Shown piece by piece: positions 8,686 through 18,351 of a stretch of 64,000 nucleotides of DNA (position 1 is its first letter; each line of letters opens with the position of its first letter). The position numbers were made by a program, and so were the translations under genes. The stretch is from NCBI RefSeq assembly GCF_016862955.1, contig NZ_BONY01000049.1, forward strand, positions 1-64,000, read 5' to 3'. The notes beneath the pieces are model-generated. The model had not been told where the DNA came from and made no database searches. It saw only the letters and a program-made list of their open reading frames with translations. This stretch comes from Rhizocola hellebori (GTDB taxonomy: Bacteria > Actinomycetota > Actinomycetes > Mycobacteriales > Micromonosporaceae).

Positions 8686-10674
8686 CTAGACGCCGATTTC
8701 GCGCATGGCTGCTGTGTAGCGGTCGCGGGCTCTGCGGGCTTCTCCGTGACGGCCGGCTTGGGCGTAGGAGTCTATGAGGTGGCGGTGGCTTTGTTCGTCG
8801 TAGGCGTCCATGGCGAGGATGCGGAGCAGGTAGTGGATTGCTTCGTCGGTCTGGCCGAGGTGGCGGGCGCAATCGGCTAGGGTGCGGCCTACGCGCAGGT
8901 AGGTGGCGCGTGCTTGCTCGCGGGGGATGGTGCTCCAGTCATCGTATGGTTCGTCTTCCAGGAAGTCTCCAGTGTAGAGGCGCTCGGCGGAGGCGAGGAT
9001 GGCCCTGCCCTCGTCGAGGTGGCCGTCGCGGCACAGGCGTAGGCCGTGCTCTGCTTGGCGCATAAAGGTTTCCAGGTCGATGACGGTGCGGGTGACGTCG
9101 AGGGCGACGCTGCTGCCGTCTGCGAGCACGACGCTGTCTGTGCAGGATTGCTTTGCGCCATCGAGCATGCCGCGGACGATGGACAGGGCCACCGCCAAGC
9201 GATGAGCGCGTTTGTCGGGGCCGGAGCCGCGTTCGTCGGCCCAGAGCAGCTCGATCAGCTCCTCTCGCATGGCGGGGCGGCCGCGTCTGGAGACCAAGAG
9301 GCGCAACAGGTCACGGGCTTTGCGCGATTGCCAGGCCGAGGGCGGCATCGGCTTTCCGGCGACCAGCACTTCGAAACGGCCCAGGGTGCGGATGGTGGTG
9401 GTCGCTGCGGGCGAACCGGTGGACAGGCCTGCGGCGCTGAGCCTTTGCGCGGCAAGGGTGGCGTCGGTGTAGGTCTCGGTGAGCACCATCGGCAGACGGC
9501 CGAGGGCCACGGTGACACGGTCGGCGTCGAAGACTGCGCCGATGTCGCGCCAGATGCTGCGTGCCTCGGTCAGGTAGCGGCCGGAGCGTTCCCATTCGTC
9601 GCAGCTTTCCGCTTGCAGCTCCAGCGCTCTGGCCACTCCAATGCGATCGCGGTGTGCCCGCGCCGAGCATTGCGCCTCCTCGGCGAGCTCGGCGGCCCTC
9701 TCCCGATCCCCTTCGGCTAGGGTCGCACGGGCCATGGCGAGCAGCGCCACCGTGATGAACGGCCCCACCGCCTCGGCACGGGCACGTTTGGCCACGGCCA
9801 GCGCGGCCGCGGAGTCGCTGTCGGCCAGCACCATGGCCAGACCGGCCAGGGCTGGAACCAGTACCTGAAGATGGCCATGCTTTTCGGCTATTGGAATGAC
9901 TTCCTCATAGGCCGCGCGAGCCAGCGCCGGTTGAGCTCGACGGCGATAGACCTCGCCGAGGCTTTGCAGCGGGAAGCAAATCTTGGTCGATCCAGCTTCC
10001 TGGCAGATCTGGATGGCGCGGCGGAACCGTTCCGCTGCCTCGTCCAGGCGGCCGGTGGTGGACAGGGCATCGCCCTCGTTGGTGAGCGAAACCGCCAGCA
10101 GCACCGAGTTTCCGAGCCGTTCCGCCTCGGCCACGGCGACCGTCAGGTCTTCCAGCGCCTCGTCGACGCATGCCTCGTCCATGAAGTGGCTGGCGCGGTT
10201 CATCCGCACCCGGATCACCTGCACGCTGTCCTGCGCCGCCTCGGCGAACCTGAGAGCCTTGGTGTAGTGGGTGGAGTTACCGGGACGGTCGCCGGTCATC
10301 ATCGCGCGGAAGGCGAGCGCCACATGCGCGGCGGCGAGGGCGCTGCTGTCGGCGGACCGTTCGGCGGCGGCGAAGGCCCGAAGGGCAAGGGACGCACAGG
10401 CTTCCACGTCGCCCAGCGCCCATTGCGCCGACGACATCCAGGCCAGCACGAGCGCTTCGTCGGCGGTGTCCTCTTCGGACAGTTCGGCTTGGCTCAGGCA
10501 ATCCAGGGCATCTCTGGGCGAGCCGCGCAACAGGTAGTGAACGAGACCGAGGCGCCAGGCCAGACCCGGATGGGTGGCCGGCACCTCGGTGGCAAGGTCC
10601 CGATAGGCGGCAAGCGAGGCGTCGATGTCACCAGCCGCGGCCAGTGAGTCTGCCTTCGCCCACGCCCCGCTCAT
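8686..10674 (-). CDS. TPR-SARP type transcriptional regulator (SARP domain at C-terminus)
   Basis: This is a 662-residue protein. Residues 1 to about 400 are helical tetratricopeptide-like repeats rich in A-L-x-x-A pairs. The DNA-binding winged helix comes late (about 415-515: IRTLGRFEVLVAGKPMPPSAW..RKARDLLRLLVSRRGR), followed by a bacterial transcriptional activator domain (BTAD, about 530-660). Classical SARPs have the DNA-binding domain first, so the order is inverted here. Such proteins are thought to switch on target genes from 11-bp-spaced heptad repeats. It is preceded on the same strand by a small secreted-protein gene. The 233-bp convergent gap 8453-8685 after its stop shows no clear feature. 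Confidence 0.85.
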   Translation of the reverse strand: MSGAWAKADSLAAAGDIDASLAAYRDLATEVPATHPGLAWRLGLVHYLLRGSPRDALDCLSQAELSEEDTADEALVLAWMSSAQWALGDVEACASLALRAFAAAERSADSSALAAAHVALAFRAMMTGDRPGNSTHYTKALRFAEAAQDSVQVIRVRMNRASHFMDEACVDEALEDLTVAVAEAERLGNSVLLAVSLTNEGDALSTTGRLDEAAERFRRAIQICQEAGSTKICFPLQSLGEVYRRRAQPALARAAYEEVIPIAEKHGHLQVLVPALAGLAMVLADSDSAAALAVAKRARAEAVGPFITVALLAMARATLAEGDRERAAELAEEAQCSARAHRDRIGVARALELQAESCDEWERSGRYLTEARSIWRDIGAVFDADRVTVALGRLPMVLTETYTDATLAAQRLSAAGLSTGSPAATTTIRTLGRFEVLVAGKPMPPSAWQSRKARDLLRLLVSRRGRPAMREELIELLWADERGSGPDKRAHRLAVALSIVRGMLDGAKQSCTDSVVLADGSSVALDVTRTVIDLETFMRQAEHGLRLCRDGHLDEGRAILASAERLYTGDFLEDEPYDDWSTIPREQARATYLRVGRTLADCARHLGQTDEAIHYLLRILAMDAYDEQSHRHLIDSYAQAGRHGEARRARDRYTAAMREIGV

Positions 10675-10689
10675 AGCTTGAGTTCACCG

Positions 10690-10723
10690 TGTCGGGCCAG
10701 CGTGGGCTGCCGCCATCCCGACA
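10690..10723 (-). terminator. Hairpin between the small secreted protein gene and the TPR-SARP gene
   Basis: TGTCGGG (10690-10696) and CCCGACA (10717-10723) form a 7-bp stem with a 20-nt loop that can pair further internally. It follows the stop at 10738 on the minus strand but lacks a T tract, so termination is only a possibility. Confidence 0.3.
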
Positions 10724-10737
10724 GTGACACCTTTCAC

Positions 10738-11253
10738 TCAGTCGCAGCGCACCGAGGAGGTGCCCTTGAAGAAGAAGGTTCCCCCGTCGATGAACTGTCC
10801 CCAGTACCGGAACTTGTCGCCGTCGTTGTAGCGGCTGCCGATGTAGGTGTAGCTGTTGGAGCCGACGGTGTAGCTGATCACGCCGCACTTGGGGTGGTCG
10901 CTGGCGGTCAGCGTCTCCTTGGTCAGATCGGTAAAGCCAAGTTGCTCGTTGGCCGAATTGCACCGCACGGCGGCCCCGCCGGTGTAGTGGGTGCCTCCGC
11001 CGTTGTTGGACGTGTAGGTGTAGTGCCAAATTCGATAGACGCTGCCTATCCCGCCGTATTGGCCGACGTAGCTCGCGTTGTGCCAGCCGAGGATCTTGAT
11101 TTGCCCACCGGCCTCGGCGTAGATGTCGGGCACGGAGTAGTCGGCGGTGTTGCAGCCGATGGCGGGGGCGGCCGAAGCCGGAGCTGCGGCTAGCGTGGTG
11201 AGGCCGATCGAGGTGACAGCGATGGCGAGAGCGGCTGCGAGTTTGCGCCTCAT
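10738..11253 (-). CDS. Small secreted protein of unknown function
   Basis: This 171-residue protein begins MRRKLAAALAIAVTS and has a typical signal peptide ending ASAAPA. The ATG at 11253 is preceded by AGAAGGGA at good spacing, which argues against the in-frame ATG 57 nt upstream. The mature part (about 140 residues) is rich in Gly, Tyr, Ser and Asn with four Cys, consistent with a disulfide-bonded beta-rich extracellular protein. No family recognised. It lies upstream of, and in the same direction as, the TPR-SARP gene. Confidence 0.8.
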   Translation of the reverse strand: MRRKLAAALAIAVTSIGLTTLAAAPASAAPAIGCNTADYSVPDIYAEAGGQIKILGWHNASYVGQYGGIGSVYRIWHYTYTSNNGGGTHYTGGAAVRCNSANEQLGFTDLTKETLTASDHPKCGVISYTVGSNSYTYIGSRYNDGDKFRYWGQFIDGGTFFFKGTSSVRCD

Positions 11254-11392
11254 CGTCGGTTCCCTTCTGGGTCGCGAGTGGATAGTAGGCACCGTATTGA
11301 CGCGGGTCACAGTGGTCTCAAGGCTGGTTCAGGGCCTGCTCACACCCGCGCGGGCCAGCGCGAACGCGACAGCTGTGGCAAGATCGGCGGCC

Positions 11393-11998
11393 ATGAGCAT
11401 GCAGGAACGTCACCCGTTCGTCGCCCGGCTGCCCATCGGCCGGAGGATTCCGTTTCCCGCCGAGGGCATCCCGTTCTGGGAGATCTTTCCGTTCGAGGGG
11501 GATCTCCAGATCAAGGTGCTGGACGAGCCGGTGCTGCCGGAGCCGCCACGGTTTGGCGAGGACGGGCCGCAGTCGTGCGGTGGCTGCCAGGATCCGCTGA
11601 AGAACGCGGTCTGGTCCGACGACAGGTGGCGGGTGATCCACAGCGGCGGGCCGACCGGGCTTCCGGTGATGGTGCTGTTGTGCCCGCTGGCCCACCACGA
11701 TCTGGCCGACCTGCCCGCCGATCTGTCGGCGGAGCTGGGGCCGATGCTGCAGCGGGTGGAGCGGGCCATCCTTTCCCTGGGCGGGATCGCCCGCGTACAC
11801 GTCAATAAATGGGGCGATGGCGGGGCGCATCTACACTTCTGGCTGATCGCCCGGCCGGCCGGCATGGTGCAGATGCGTGGCACCTGCCTTCCGATCTGGG
11901 ATGACGTGATTCCCAAGGCGCCCGAACAGGAGTGGCGGGCGTCGCTGAGCGCGGTCGCGGCGGCTCTCGCCGCCGAGGGAGGAGAGGCCCAGTTATGA
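11393..11998 (+). CDS. HIT-like (histidine triad fold) protein
   Basis: This is a 201-residue cytoplasmic protein. The region VHVNKWGDGGAHLHFWLIARP resembles the histidine triad core of HIT proteins (nucleotide hydrolases/transferases), with an upstream N/K strand and a HxH pair. The third His of the canonical HxHxH is replaced by Trp, so classical activity is doubtful. A CGGCQDP motif near residue 65 with a further Cys at LLCPLAHHD may bind metal. Its TGA overlaps an ATG at 11995 with a strong GGAGGAGAGG ribosome site, implying coupling to the next gene. Confidence 0.6.
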   Translation: MSMQERHPFVARLPIGRRIPFPAEGIPFWEIFPFEGDLQIKVLDEPVLPEPPRFGEDGPQSCGGCQDPLKNAVWSDDRWRVIHSGGPTGLPVMVLLCPLAHHDLADLPADLSAELGPMLQRVERAILSLGGIARVHVNKWGDGGAHLHFWLIARPAGMVQMRGTCLPIWDDVIPKAPEQEWRASLSAVAAALAAEGGEAQL

Positions 11999-12043
11999 GC
12001 AGAGACCAGGCGCTGTCCGTGTGCAGCCTTCTATCAGCTCATC

Positions 12044-12310
12044 GTGCTGACCCTGTGCGTGTGCGGCGGTGTGTTCGCTTTCCTGGCGCTGCCGTTCCTC
12101 GTCGTGCCGGAGGGATTTGAGGACATCAGCCCGGTGCGGGAACCCGCCACGCCTTGGCAGCTGGTCGCTTCGGGTGTGTCCTTTGTGGTCATCGGGGTCG
12201 CGCTTTTCGCCACCATGGTGCTGCTATTGGTGCCGCCATCGCACCGCTGGCATGTGTCCGCCGCTCGGCGAACGGGCCAGGGCGATGGCGGCACCGTCGG
12301 GCTACGGTAG
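12044..12310 (+). CDS. Small membrane protein, 5' end probably frameshifted
   Basis: The visible frame gives 88 residues with two transmembrane helices (about 1-20 and 40-65). Its only start in this frame is a GTG without a ribosome site, inside the first hydrophobic helix. A much better start (ATG 11995, GGAGGAGAGG 8 nt upstream, overlapping the HIT-like stop) lies in another frame. Shifting by one base near 12025-12030 joins MSRDQALSVC directly to FYQLIVLTLCVCGG, a natural helix. I infer a one-base indel (mutation or sequencing error); the intact protein would be about 104 residues. Its end overlaps the convergent membrane-protein gene by 9 bp. Confidence 0.5.
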   Translation: MLTLCVCGGVFAFLALPFLVVPEGFEDISPVREPATPWQLVASGVSFVVIGVALFATMVLLLVPPSHRWHVSAARRTGQGDGGTVGLR

Positions 12311-13582
12311 GCAGCGCCAGACCGCGGCACCGAGATAGTCTCTGTTCACCGCCACGTTGCCGGCGACCGTTCGCCCGTCGTCGCTGAGGTGGTAGGCGCC
12401 GACGCCGTCGCTTGACGCAATCGCTCCGGCCGGCAGCGGCAGTTTGATCAGTTGGGTACCGGTGGTGATGGCCGGGGTCTGCCCCTGCCCGGATTCGCGA
12501 ATCAGCCCGGCCACCCAGCCGTGCGCGTTGACGGCCCCGGCCCCGGCGAGGGCGGGAATCGCGGTGTCGATCCCGGTGCGCAGGTCGCGCCGGACGGTGT
12601 TGACTTCATGGGGTTGCTTGCCGGGCTGCTGGTAGTAGCCGACCGCGAATCCGCCGCGCACCAGGCGCAGCGCGCCGCCGGGTCCGTACCCGGCTGGTGG
12701 GGACGGCTTGGTGAGCTGCCCGTCGGCTTTCCACACCAGCGTCCTCTCGCCTTCGAACCCTTGACCCACAAGGTAACGCCCGACCACCGTGCCGTCCTCG
12801 TCGAGGGCGCTGGCGGTCAGCTCACCGAGGTTGCCCGGGTCGGCCAGAGGGCGGAAGGTGCCCTGACCGGCGGCCGTCCAGATTCCGGGACCTCGGTTGG
12901 GATCCACGCCGGTGCGGGGGCGGCTGTCGAGGAGGATGTCGCCACCCGAGTTGATGTCGATGACCTGGATGAAGGTCCCGGGTTTGGTGGCCGGCTCACC
13001 CAGCGGGCTCACCCTGCCGTCGCGGTAGACCCAATTGATCTGCTCCACCGTGCCGTTGCCGATCTTGTCGGTGGTCCCGGCGACGATGCCGCGGTCATTG
13101 ACCTCGATGGCGACCAGGTCGCCGCCGGGCGCCGGGATGATGACGGGATTGCCGTTGTCCCACAGCACCGGGCGATGGCCGGAAGTGTCTGTCGCATAGC
13201 CCCCGACGAGGTAGCGGCCACTCGGATCGCCACCGCTTATATAACTGCTGATTGTTTTTCCGGGTACCGGTAAGAGCCTCCCGGTGCAAGAGGTCGGAAA
13301 CGCCGGCGGCGCAGGCCGGGACCCGGTCGCGGGGGAAGGCGCGGTTGACGTCGCGGTCTGCAGCGCGGCGGCCGGCGGCTGGTTCGGCTGAACGAGCAGC
13401 GAGCCCCCGATCAGCGCCACCGCCGTGAGCGCGCCGGCGCCGGAAATCCCGGCCCAGCGCCGAACCCGTACCCGGCTGCGGCCCGCGGCCACCAACCGGG
13501 AAACCTCCACTTTGGACGGTGGCACCGTCTCGTCGAGCATCGGCCCCAGCAGCGCCCGGGCACCCACATCATCGGTCTTCAC
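12302..13582 (-). CDS. Membrane-anchored putative anti-sigma partner with extracellular repeat domain
   Basis: This is a 426-residue protein. The GTG at 13582 has GAGGAG 8 nt upstream and lies just past the sigma-factor stop; GTG 13588 overlaps that stop but is too close to the ribosome site. Residues 1-50 are cytoplasmic, about 51-72 form one transmembrane helix (GISGAGALTAVALIGGSLLV), then a Pro/Ala-rich linker. The last 330 residues contain repeated G-x-Y-L-V-G-G and D-x-x-G-x-V-x-G strands like HAF or propeller blades outside the cell. Coupling to a SigE-type sigma gene suggests a sensor or anti-sigma role, though no classical zinc anti-sigma motif is visible. Confidence 0.65.
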   Translation of the reverse strand: MKTDDVGARALLGPMLDETVPPSKVEVSRLVAAGRSRVRVRRWAGISGAGALTAVALIGGSLLVQPNQPPAAALQTATSTAPSPATGSRPAPPAFPTSCTGRLLPVPGKTISSYISGGDPSGRYLVGGYATDTSGHRPVLWDNGNPVIIPAPGGDLVAIEVNDRGIVAGTTDKIGNGTVEQINWVYRDGRVSPLGEPATKPGTFIQVIDINSGGDILLDSRPRTGVDPNRGPGIWTAAGQGTFRPLADPGNLGELTASALDEDGTVVGRYLVGQGFEGERTLVWKADGQLTKPSPPAGYGPGGALRLVRGGFAVGYYQQPGKQPHEVNTVRRDLRTGIDTAIPALAGAGAVNAHGWVAGLIRESGQGQTPAITTGTQLIKLPLPAGAIASSDGVGAYHLSDDGRTVAGNVAVNRDYLGAAVWRCLP

Positions 13583-13584
13583 TG

Positions 13585-14100
13585 TCACTCTCCTCGATTG
13601 GCAAGGGCGGCGAGGGCATCGGTGCCCAGAAGCCGGCGTAGTCCGGCAAGTCCGTGGTAGGCCTGGCTTTTGACCGTTCCGTCGGAACAGCCAAGCAGCG
13701 CGGCCACCTCGGCCACCGGCAGGTCGTAGACGTAGCGCAGCACGAGCACGGCCCGTTGCCGCGGCGGGAGCTGGGTCAGCGCGTGACGCAACATGGTGCG
13801 GTCGTCGGGATCGGCTGCGGTGACTGGGATTTCGGGCAGCGTGTCGGTCAGCCACACCCGTCTGGCCCATCCTCGACGGCGTTCGTTGAGGAAAACCTTG
13901 ACCAGCATGGCGTTCACGTATCTGTCCGGGTCGTAGGCCGTGCTGGCCCTACGCCAGTGCACGAACAGATTGGTACAGGTCTGCTGAACGATGTCGTCGG
14001 CACGGTGCGGGTCACCGGCGAGCAGGTAAGCCTGCTTGTGCCAGCGAGCCAACCGCGCCGACACGAAGTCGACGTAGTCGCGTTCCCACTCTGCGCGCAC
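13585..14100 (-). CDS. SigE-family ECF RNA polymerase sigma factor
   Basis: This 171-residue protein starts at GTG 14100 with AAGGGG upstream. Region 2 is seen in DIVQQTCTNLFVHWRR..YDPDRYVNAMLVKVFLNERRR. Region 4 is LPPRQRAVLVLRYVYDLPVAEVAALLGCSDGTVKSQAYHGLAGLRR, with the usual helix-turn-helix. The length and start (YVDFVSARLARWHKQAYLLAGD) are typical of the actinobacterial SigE-like group. It directs polymerase to a small stress or envelope regulon and is coupled to the downstream membrane protein. Confidence 0.93.
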   Translation of the reverse strand: MRAEWERDYVDFVSARLARWHKQAYLLAGDPHRADDIVQQTCTNLFVHWRRASTAYDPDRYVNAMLVKVFLNERRRGWARRVWLTDTLPEIPVTAADPDDRTMLRHALTQLPPRQRAVLVLRYVYDLPVAEVAALLGCSDGTVKSQAYHGLAGLRRLLGTDALAALANRGE

Positions 14101-14195
14101 CTGCGCCCCTTTCGGTCCGGCCGGTCCATCCCGAACACGTCACCGGGTTGGTGATCGGTTGTATGGAGGTGAGGTGAAGATGGCGTGAAGGTGCT

Positions 14196-14243
14196 TGAGC
14201 GATCGCTCAAACGTTGCTAGCCTCACCTTAAGCACTCGCTCAA
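14196..14243. promoter_or_regulatory. Two palindromic operator boxes upstream of the TetR gene
   Basis: The perfect 16-bp palindrome TTGAGCGATCGCTCAA (14196-14211) is followed by a 13/16 match at 14228-14243. The two centres are 32 bp apart, about three helical turns. This is the expected arrangement for autoregulation by the TetR protein encoded at 14424, or control of both it and the divergent sigma gene. Confidence 0.6.
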
Positions 14244-14249
14244 AGCTGG

Positions 14250-14365
14250 GGTTGCCGCACCTCGGCGCCACGTTTCGCCAGCTCAGACCCGCTCTCCTTA
14301 TTCGGGGAGGAGAGCGGGTTGGCTGGCGTTACCTGGCGACGGGGTCCGAGGTGCGGCCGGCAACC
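14250..14365 (+). other. Long nested hairpin in the leader of the TetR gene
   Basis: Successive complementary segments nest around a 9-nt loop: 14287-14298/14308-14319 (12 bp perfect), 14276-14282/14322-14328 (7 bp), 14266-14270/14334-14338 (5 bp), 14255-14265/14346-14356 (11 bp) and 14250-14256/14359-14365 (7 bp, sharing bases with the previous arm). The whole would fold as one interrupted stem. It could be an RNA attenuator, a small RNA or a palindromic mobile remnant; no T tract follows. Confidence 0.55.
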
Positions 14366-14423
14366 GACGACCACCACCAAGCGGCAAGAAGACGCGGCAT
14401 ACCATCGGCGGCGGAGGTAATAG

Positions 14424-15089
14424 ATGAGCGCGGACACCAAACAGCGGCTGCTCGACGGCGCGCTGTCAGCCATCCGGGAACACGGCATGGCCGGGGTGTC
14501 CGCACGAACGATCGCCGCCGCCGCCGGGGTGAACCAGGCGCTCATCTTCTACCACTACGGAAGTGTCGACGAGCTGCTCGCCGCGGCCTGTGACGCCGCC
14601 ACGGCGGGCAGGGTCGCCGCTTACGCCGACCAGCTGGCCAAGGTCAAGTCTCTGCGCGAGCTGCTGGATGTGGGACGCTACCTGCACGCCGAGGAACGCA
14701 AGCTGGGCAACGTGATGGTGCTGGCGCAGCTGCTCGCGGGCGCGCAGCGCGATCCCAAACTGGCTGAGCCGACGGCGAAAGCCTTGCAGGCGTGGACCCA
14801 CGAAATCGAGGGCACGCTGAGCCGGCTGCTGGACTCTTCGCCCTTCGCTGAGGTGGCCGACGTGCCGGGCCTGGCCCGCGCGGTCTCCGCCGCTTTCATC
14901 GGGCTTGAGCTTTACGAAGGGGTGGACAAGGCCGGCGCCGAGCAGGCGCTCGCCGCCTTGGAACAGCTGGCCGTGCTGCTGGAAGTGGTGGAAGACCTGG
15001 GACCGATCGCGCGACGCGCGCTTCGGGCCCGGGTCAGCAAGGTCACCAAGGTCAGCAAGGTCACCAGGGGCGGCCGCTCACGCGGCTAG
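14424..15089 (+). CDS. TetR family transcriptional regulator
   Basis: This 221-residue protein has an ATG preceded by GGAGGT. The N-terminal helix-turn-helix reads LLDGALSAIREHGMAGVSARTIAAAAGVNQALIFYHYGSVDELLAAA, the classic TetR DNA-binding signature. The C-terminal ligand/dimer domain is helical, with AVSAAFIGLELYEGV as in TetR_C domains. A KVTKVSKVT-type short repeat forms the basic tail. Upstream lie two palindromic boxes it probably binds. Its TAG stop is shared with the convergent GlsB/YeaQ-like gene (CTAG at 15086-15089). The ligand is unknown. Confidence 0.92.
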   Translation: MSADTKQRLLDGALSAIREHGMAGVSARTIAAAAGVNQALIFYHYGSVDELLAAACDAATAGRVAAYADQLAKVKSLRELLDVGRYLHAEERKLGNVMVLAQLLAGAQRDPKLAEPTAKALQAWTHEIEGTLSRLLDSSPFAEVADVPGLARAVSAAFIGLELYEGVDKAGAEQALAALEQLAVLLEVVEDLGPIARRALRARVSKVTKVSKVTRGGRSRG

Positions 15090-15442
15090 CTGTCGCTGCG
15101 CACCTTGCGCCGCCGCTTGCGCTGGCGGTAGTTGTCGGAGATGACGGTGTTGGTCAGCGCCGCCGCCACAGCCACCCCGATCACCGCGAGCCCGACCTGG
15201 ATGCCCAGCTCGGCCCAGCTCCAGCTGAGGCTCCAGCCGGCCCAATCCCAGTCCCACCGGGCCGGAGCTTTCTGTTCCACCCCGAGCATCTTGGCCACAT
15301 AGGTGCCAAGCAACGCGGCCGCGACACCCACGGCCACCGTGGCGATCGCGCCGATGCTCTGCCTGCCGGGCAGGATCAAGCGGCCGAGGGTGCCGACGAG
15401 AACGCCGATGAGGATCGCACTCAGAATTCCAGTCGCCGTCAT
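15086..15442 (-). CDS. GlsB/YeaQ/YmgE-like membrane protein (transglycosylase-associated family)
   Basis: This is a 118-residue protein from ATG 15442; an upstream in-frame ATG would add 11 basic residues. The N-terminal half ILIGVLVGTLGRLILPGRQSIGAIATVAVGVAAALLGTYVA matches the small GlsB/YeaQ family, with the conserved GRLILPG..IG motif. A Trp-rich stretch (RWDWDWAGWSLSWSW) precedes a third helix and a very basic tail. These proteins are envelope-stress associated with no proven activity. Confidence 0.8.
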   Translation of the reverse strand: MTATGILSAILIGVLVGTLGRLILPGRQSIGAIATVAVGVAAALLGTYVAKMLGVEQKAPARWDWDWAGWSLSWSWAELGIQVGLAVIGVAVAAALTNTVISDNYRQRKRRRKVRSDS

Positions 15443-15479
15443 GGACCCGCGTTTACCCCTGGCGCGCCAAGGCAAAACA

Positions 15480-16034
15480 TCAACGCGCGCGGTAAAAGTC
15501 GCGCATCAGGGCAATCTCCGCGCCGTGGTGAATGAACTCACGGCTGATGTGGACGATCAGGCCCGCCATCGGGTCCTGGGCGAAGCGCGCCCCTCTAGGC
15601 CCGAGCGGCGCGCTCAGACCGGCCTCGTCGAGCGCCGAGATGCCGGCATGCCAAGCCAGGTAATGCTTTTCGAGAAAAGCCACCGCGTCGTCGGCCGTGC
15701 CCGGCAGCTGCGCGGGCTCACGCCGGATGTCCCACATGGACACCTCGTCGGGCAGATCCGAGTCGCTGAAAAACGCGCTGGTGCGGGTGGCGAGGCACTC
15801 CACCGCGAGATGCATCATCCGCCACGCGATCGTGGTCAGCGTCGGTGGCGGTGCCCCGGGGACCCGGCCGTCCATGAGGAACAGGCCATCACTGCCGGGC
15901 CGGACACTCCAGCAGCCCTCGACCGGCTCCCAGAAATATTCCTCGTCGGTCAGCCCCGCCAGCCGTGGCCGCAGGTGGAACTCCCAATAGAACTCCAGCT
16001 GATCGACGAGCAGCCTGCCCCAGCTGATCTCCAC
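15480..16034 (-). CDS. DinB/mycothiol-dependent isomerase-fold protein
   Basis: This 184-residue protein is assigned to GTG 16034 because GGGGGA lies at correct spacing; the open frame extends 40 residues further upstream without a ribosome site. Features of the DinB four-helix fold are DQLEFYWEFHL at the start, WRMMHLAVECLATRTSAFF in the middle and VHISREFIHHGAEIALMRDFY at the end, whose histidines form the usual metal site. In actinomycetes these proteins often use mycothiol or act as small metal-dependent transferases. Substrate unknown. Confidence 0.75.
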   Translation of the reverse strand: MEISWGRLLVDQLEFYWEFHLRPRLAGLTDEEYFWEPVEGCWSVRPGSDGLFLMDGRVPGAPPPTLTTIAWRMMHLAVECLATRTSAFFSDSDLPDEVSMWDIRREPAQLPGTADDAVAFLEKHYLAWHAGISALDEAGLSAPLGPRGARFAQDPMAGLIVHISREFIHHGAEIALMRDFYRAR

Positions 16035-16048
16035 AGCGTTTCCCCCGC

Positions 16049-16417
16049 TCAGCGCATAAGGCGCTCCTGACGTTCCTGGCAGCCTACGCAACAGGTGGCG
16101 TGCGGCATAGCCTTGAGCCGGGGAGCGGCGATCTGCTCGCCGCACTCCTGGCAAACCCCATAGGTTCCGGCTTCCAGCCGGGCAAGAGCCTCGGTGAGCT
16201 GGTCGGCCTGGCGCATCAGCCGGCTCGCCACAAGATCGTCCTGTTCGGACTCCGAGGCCATGGCACCGTCCTCGGCGAAGTCGGTGACGCTGGTCGCATC
16301 GGCCCGGATCAGCTGTGCCTCGGCAACGATCTGCCGATGCTCCCGTGAGATCTCGGCAAGGCGCTGCCGAAGTGCGGTTCCTATGCCGGCCACGTCAAAC
16401 TTCGCCGCAACAGTCAT
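16049..16417 (-). CDS. TraR/DksA family zinc-finger protein
   Basis: This 122-residue protein has a helical coiled-coil N-terminal part and a C-terminal C4 zinc finger: C89xxC92 and C110xxC113, with the conserved YG.C..CG..I...RL.A.P.A..C spacing. Members enter the RNA polymerase secondary channel or bind nucleic acid. The acidic tip residues (around DFAEDGAMASESEQDD) are present but divergent from DksA, so effects on polymerase are uncertain. It lies 14 nt upstream of the DinB-like gene, same strand, possibly cotranscribed. Confidence 0.88.
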   Translation of the reverse strand: MTVAAKFDVAGIGTALRQRLAEISREHRQIVAEAQLIRADATSVTDFAEDGAMASESEQDDLVASRLMRQADQLTEALARLEAGTYGVCQECGEQIAAPRLKAMPHATCCVGCQERQERLMR

Positions 16418-16503
16418 CGTCGTTTCTCCAACCTTGGTGAGAACACGACAGTGCCCGTGCCGAGCGAAGCTAAAACCTAGACTTTGTGGGTAAGGAGAGC
16501 GCC

Positions 16504-18344
<1,841 letters not shown>

Positions 18345-18351
<7 letters not shown>

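Noticed and set aside
14195-14593. Plus-strand frame crossing the nested hairpin
   Set aside because: Overlaps the start of a clear TetR gene in another frame and has no coding character.
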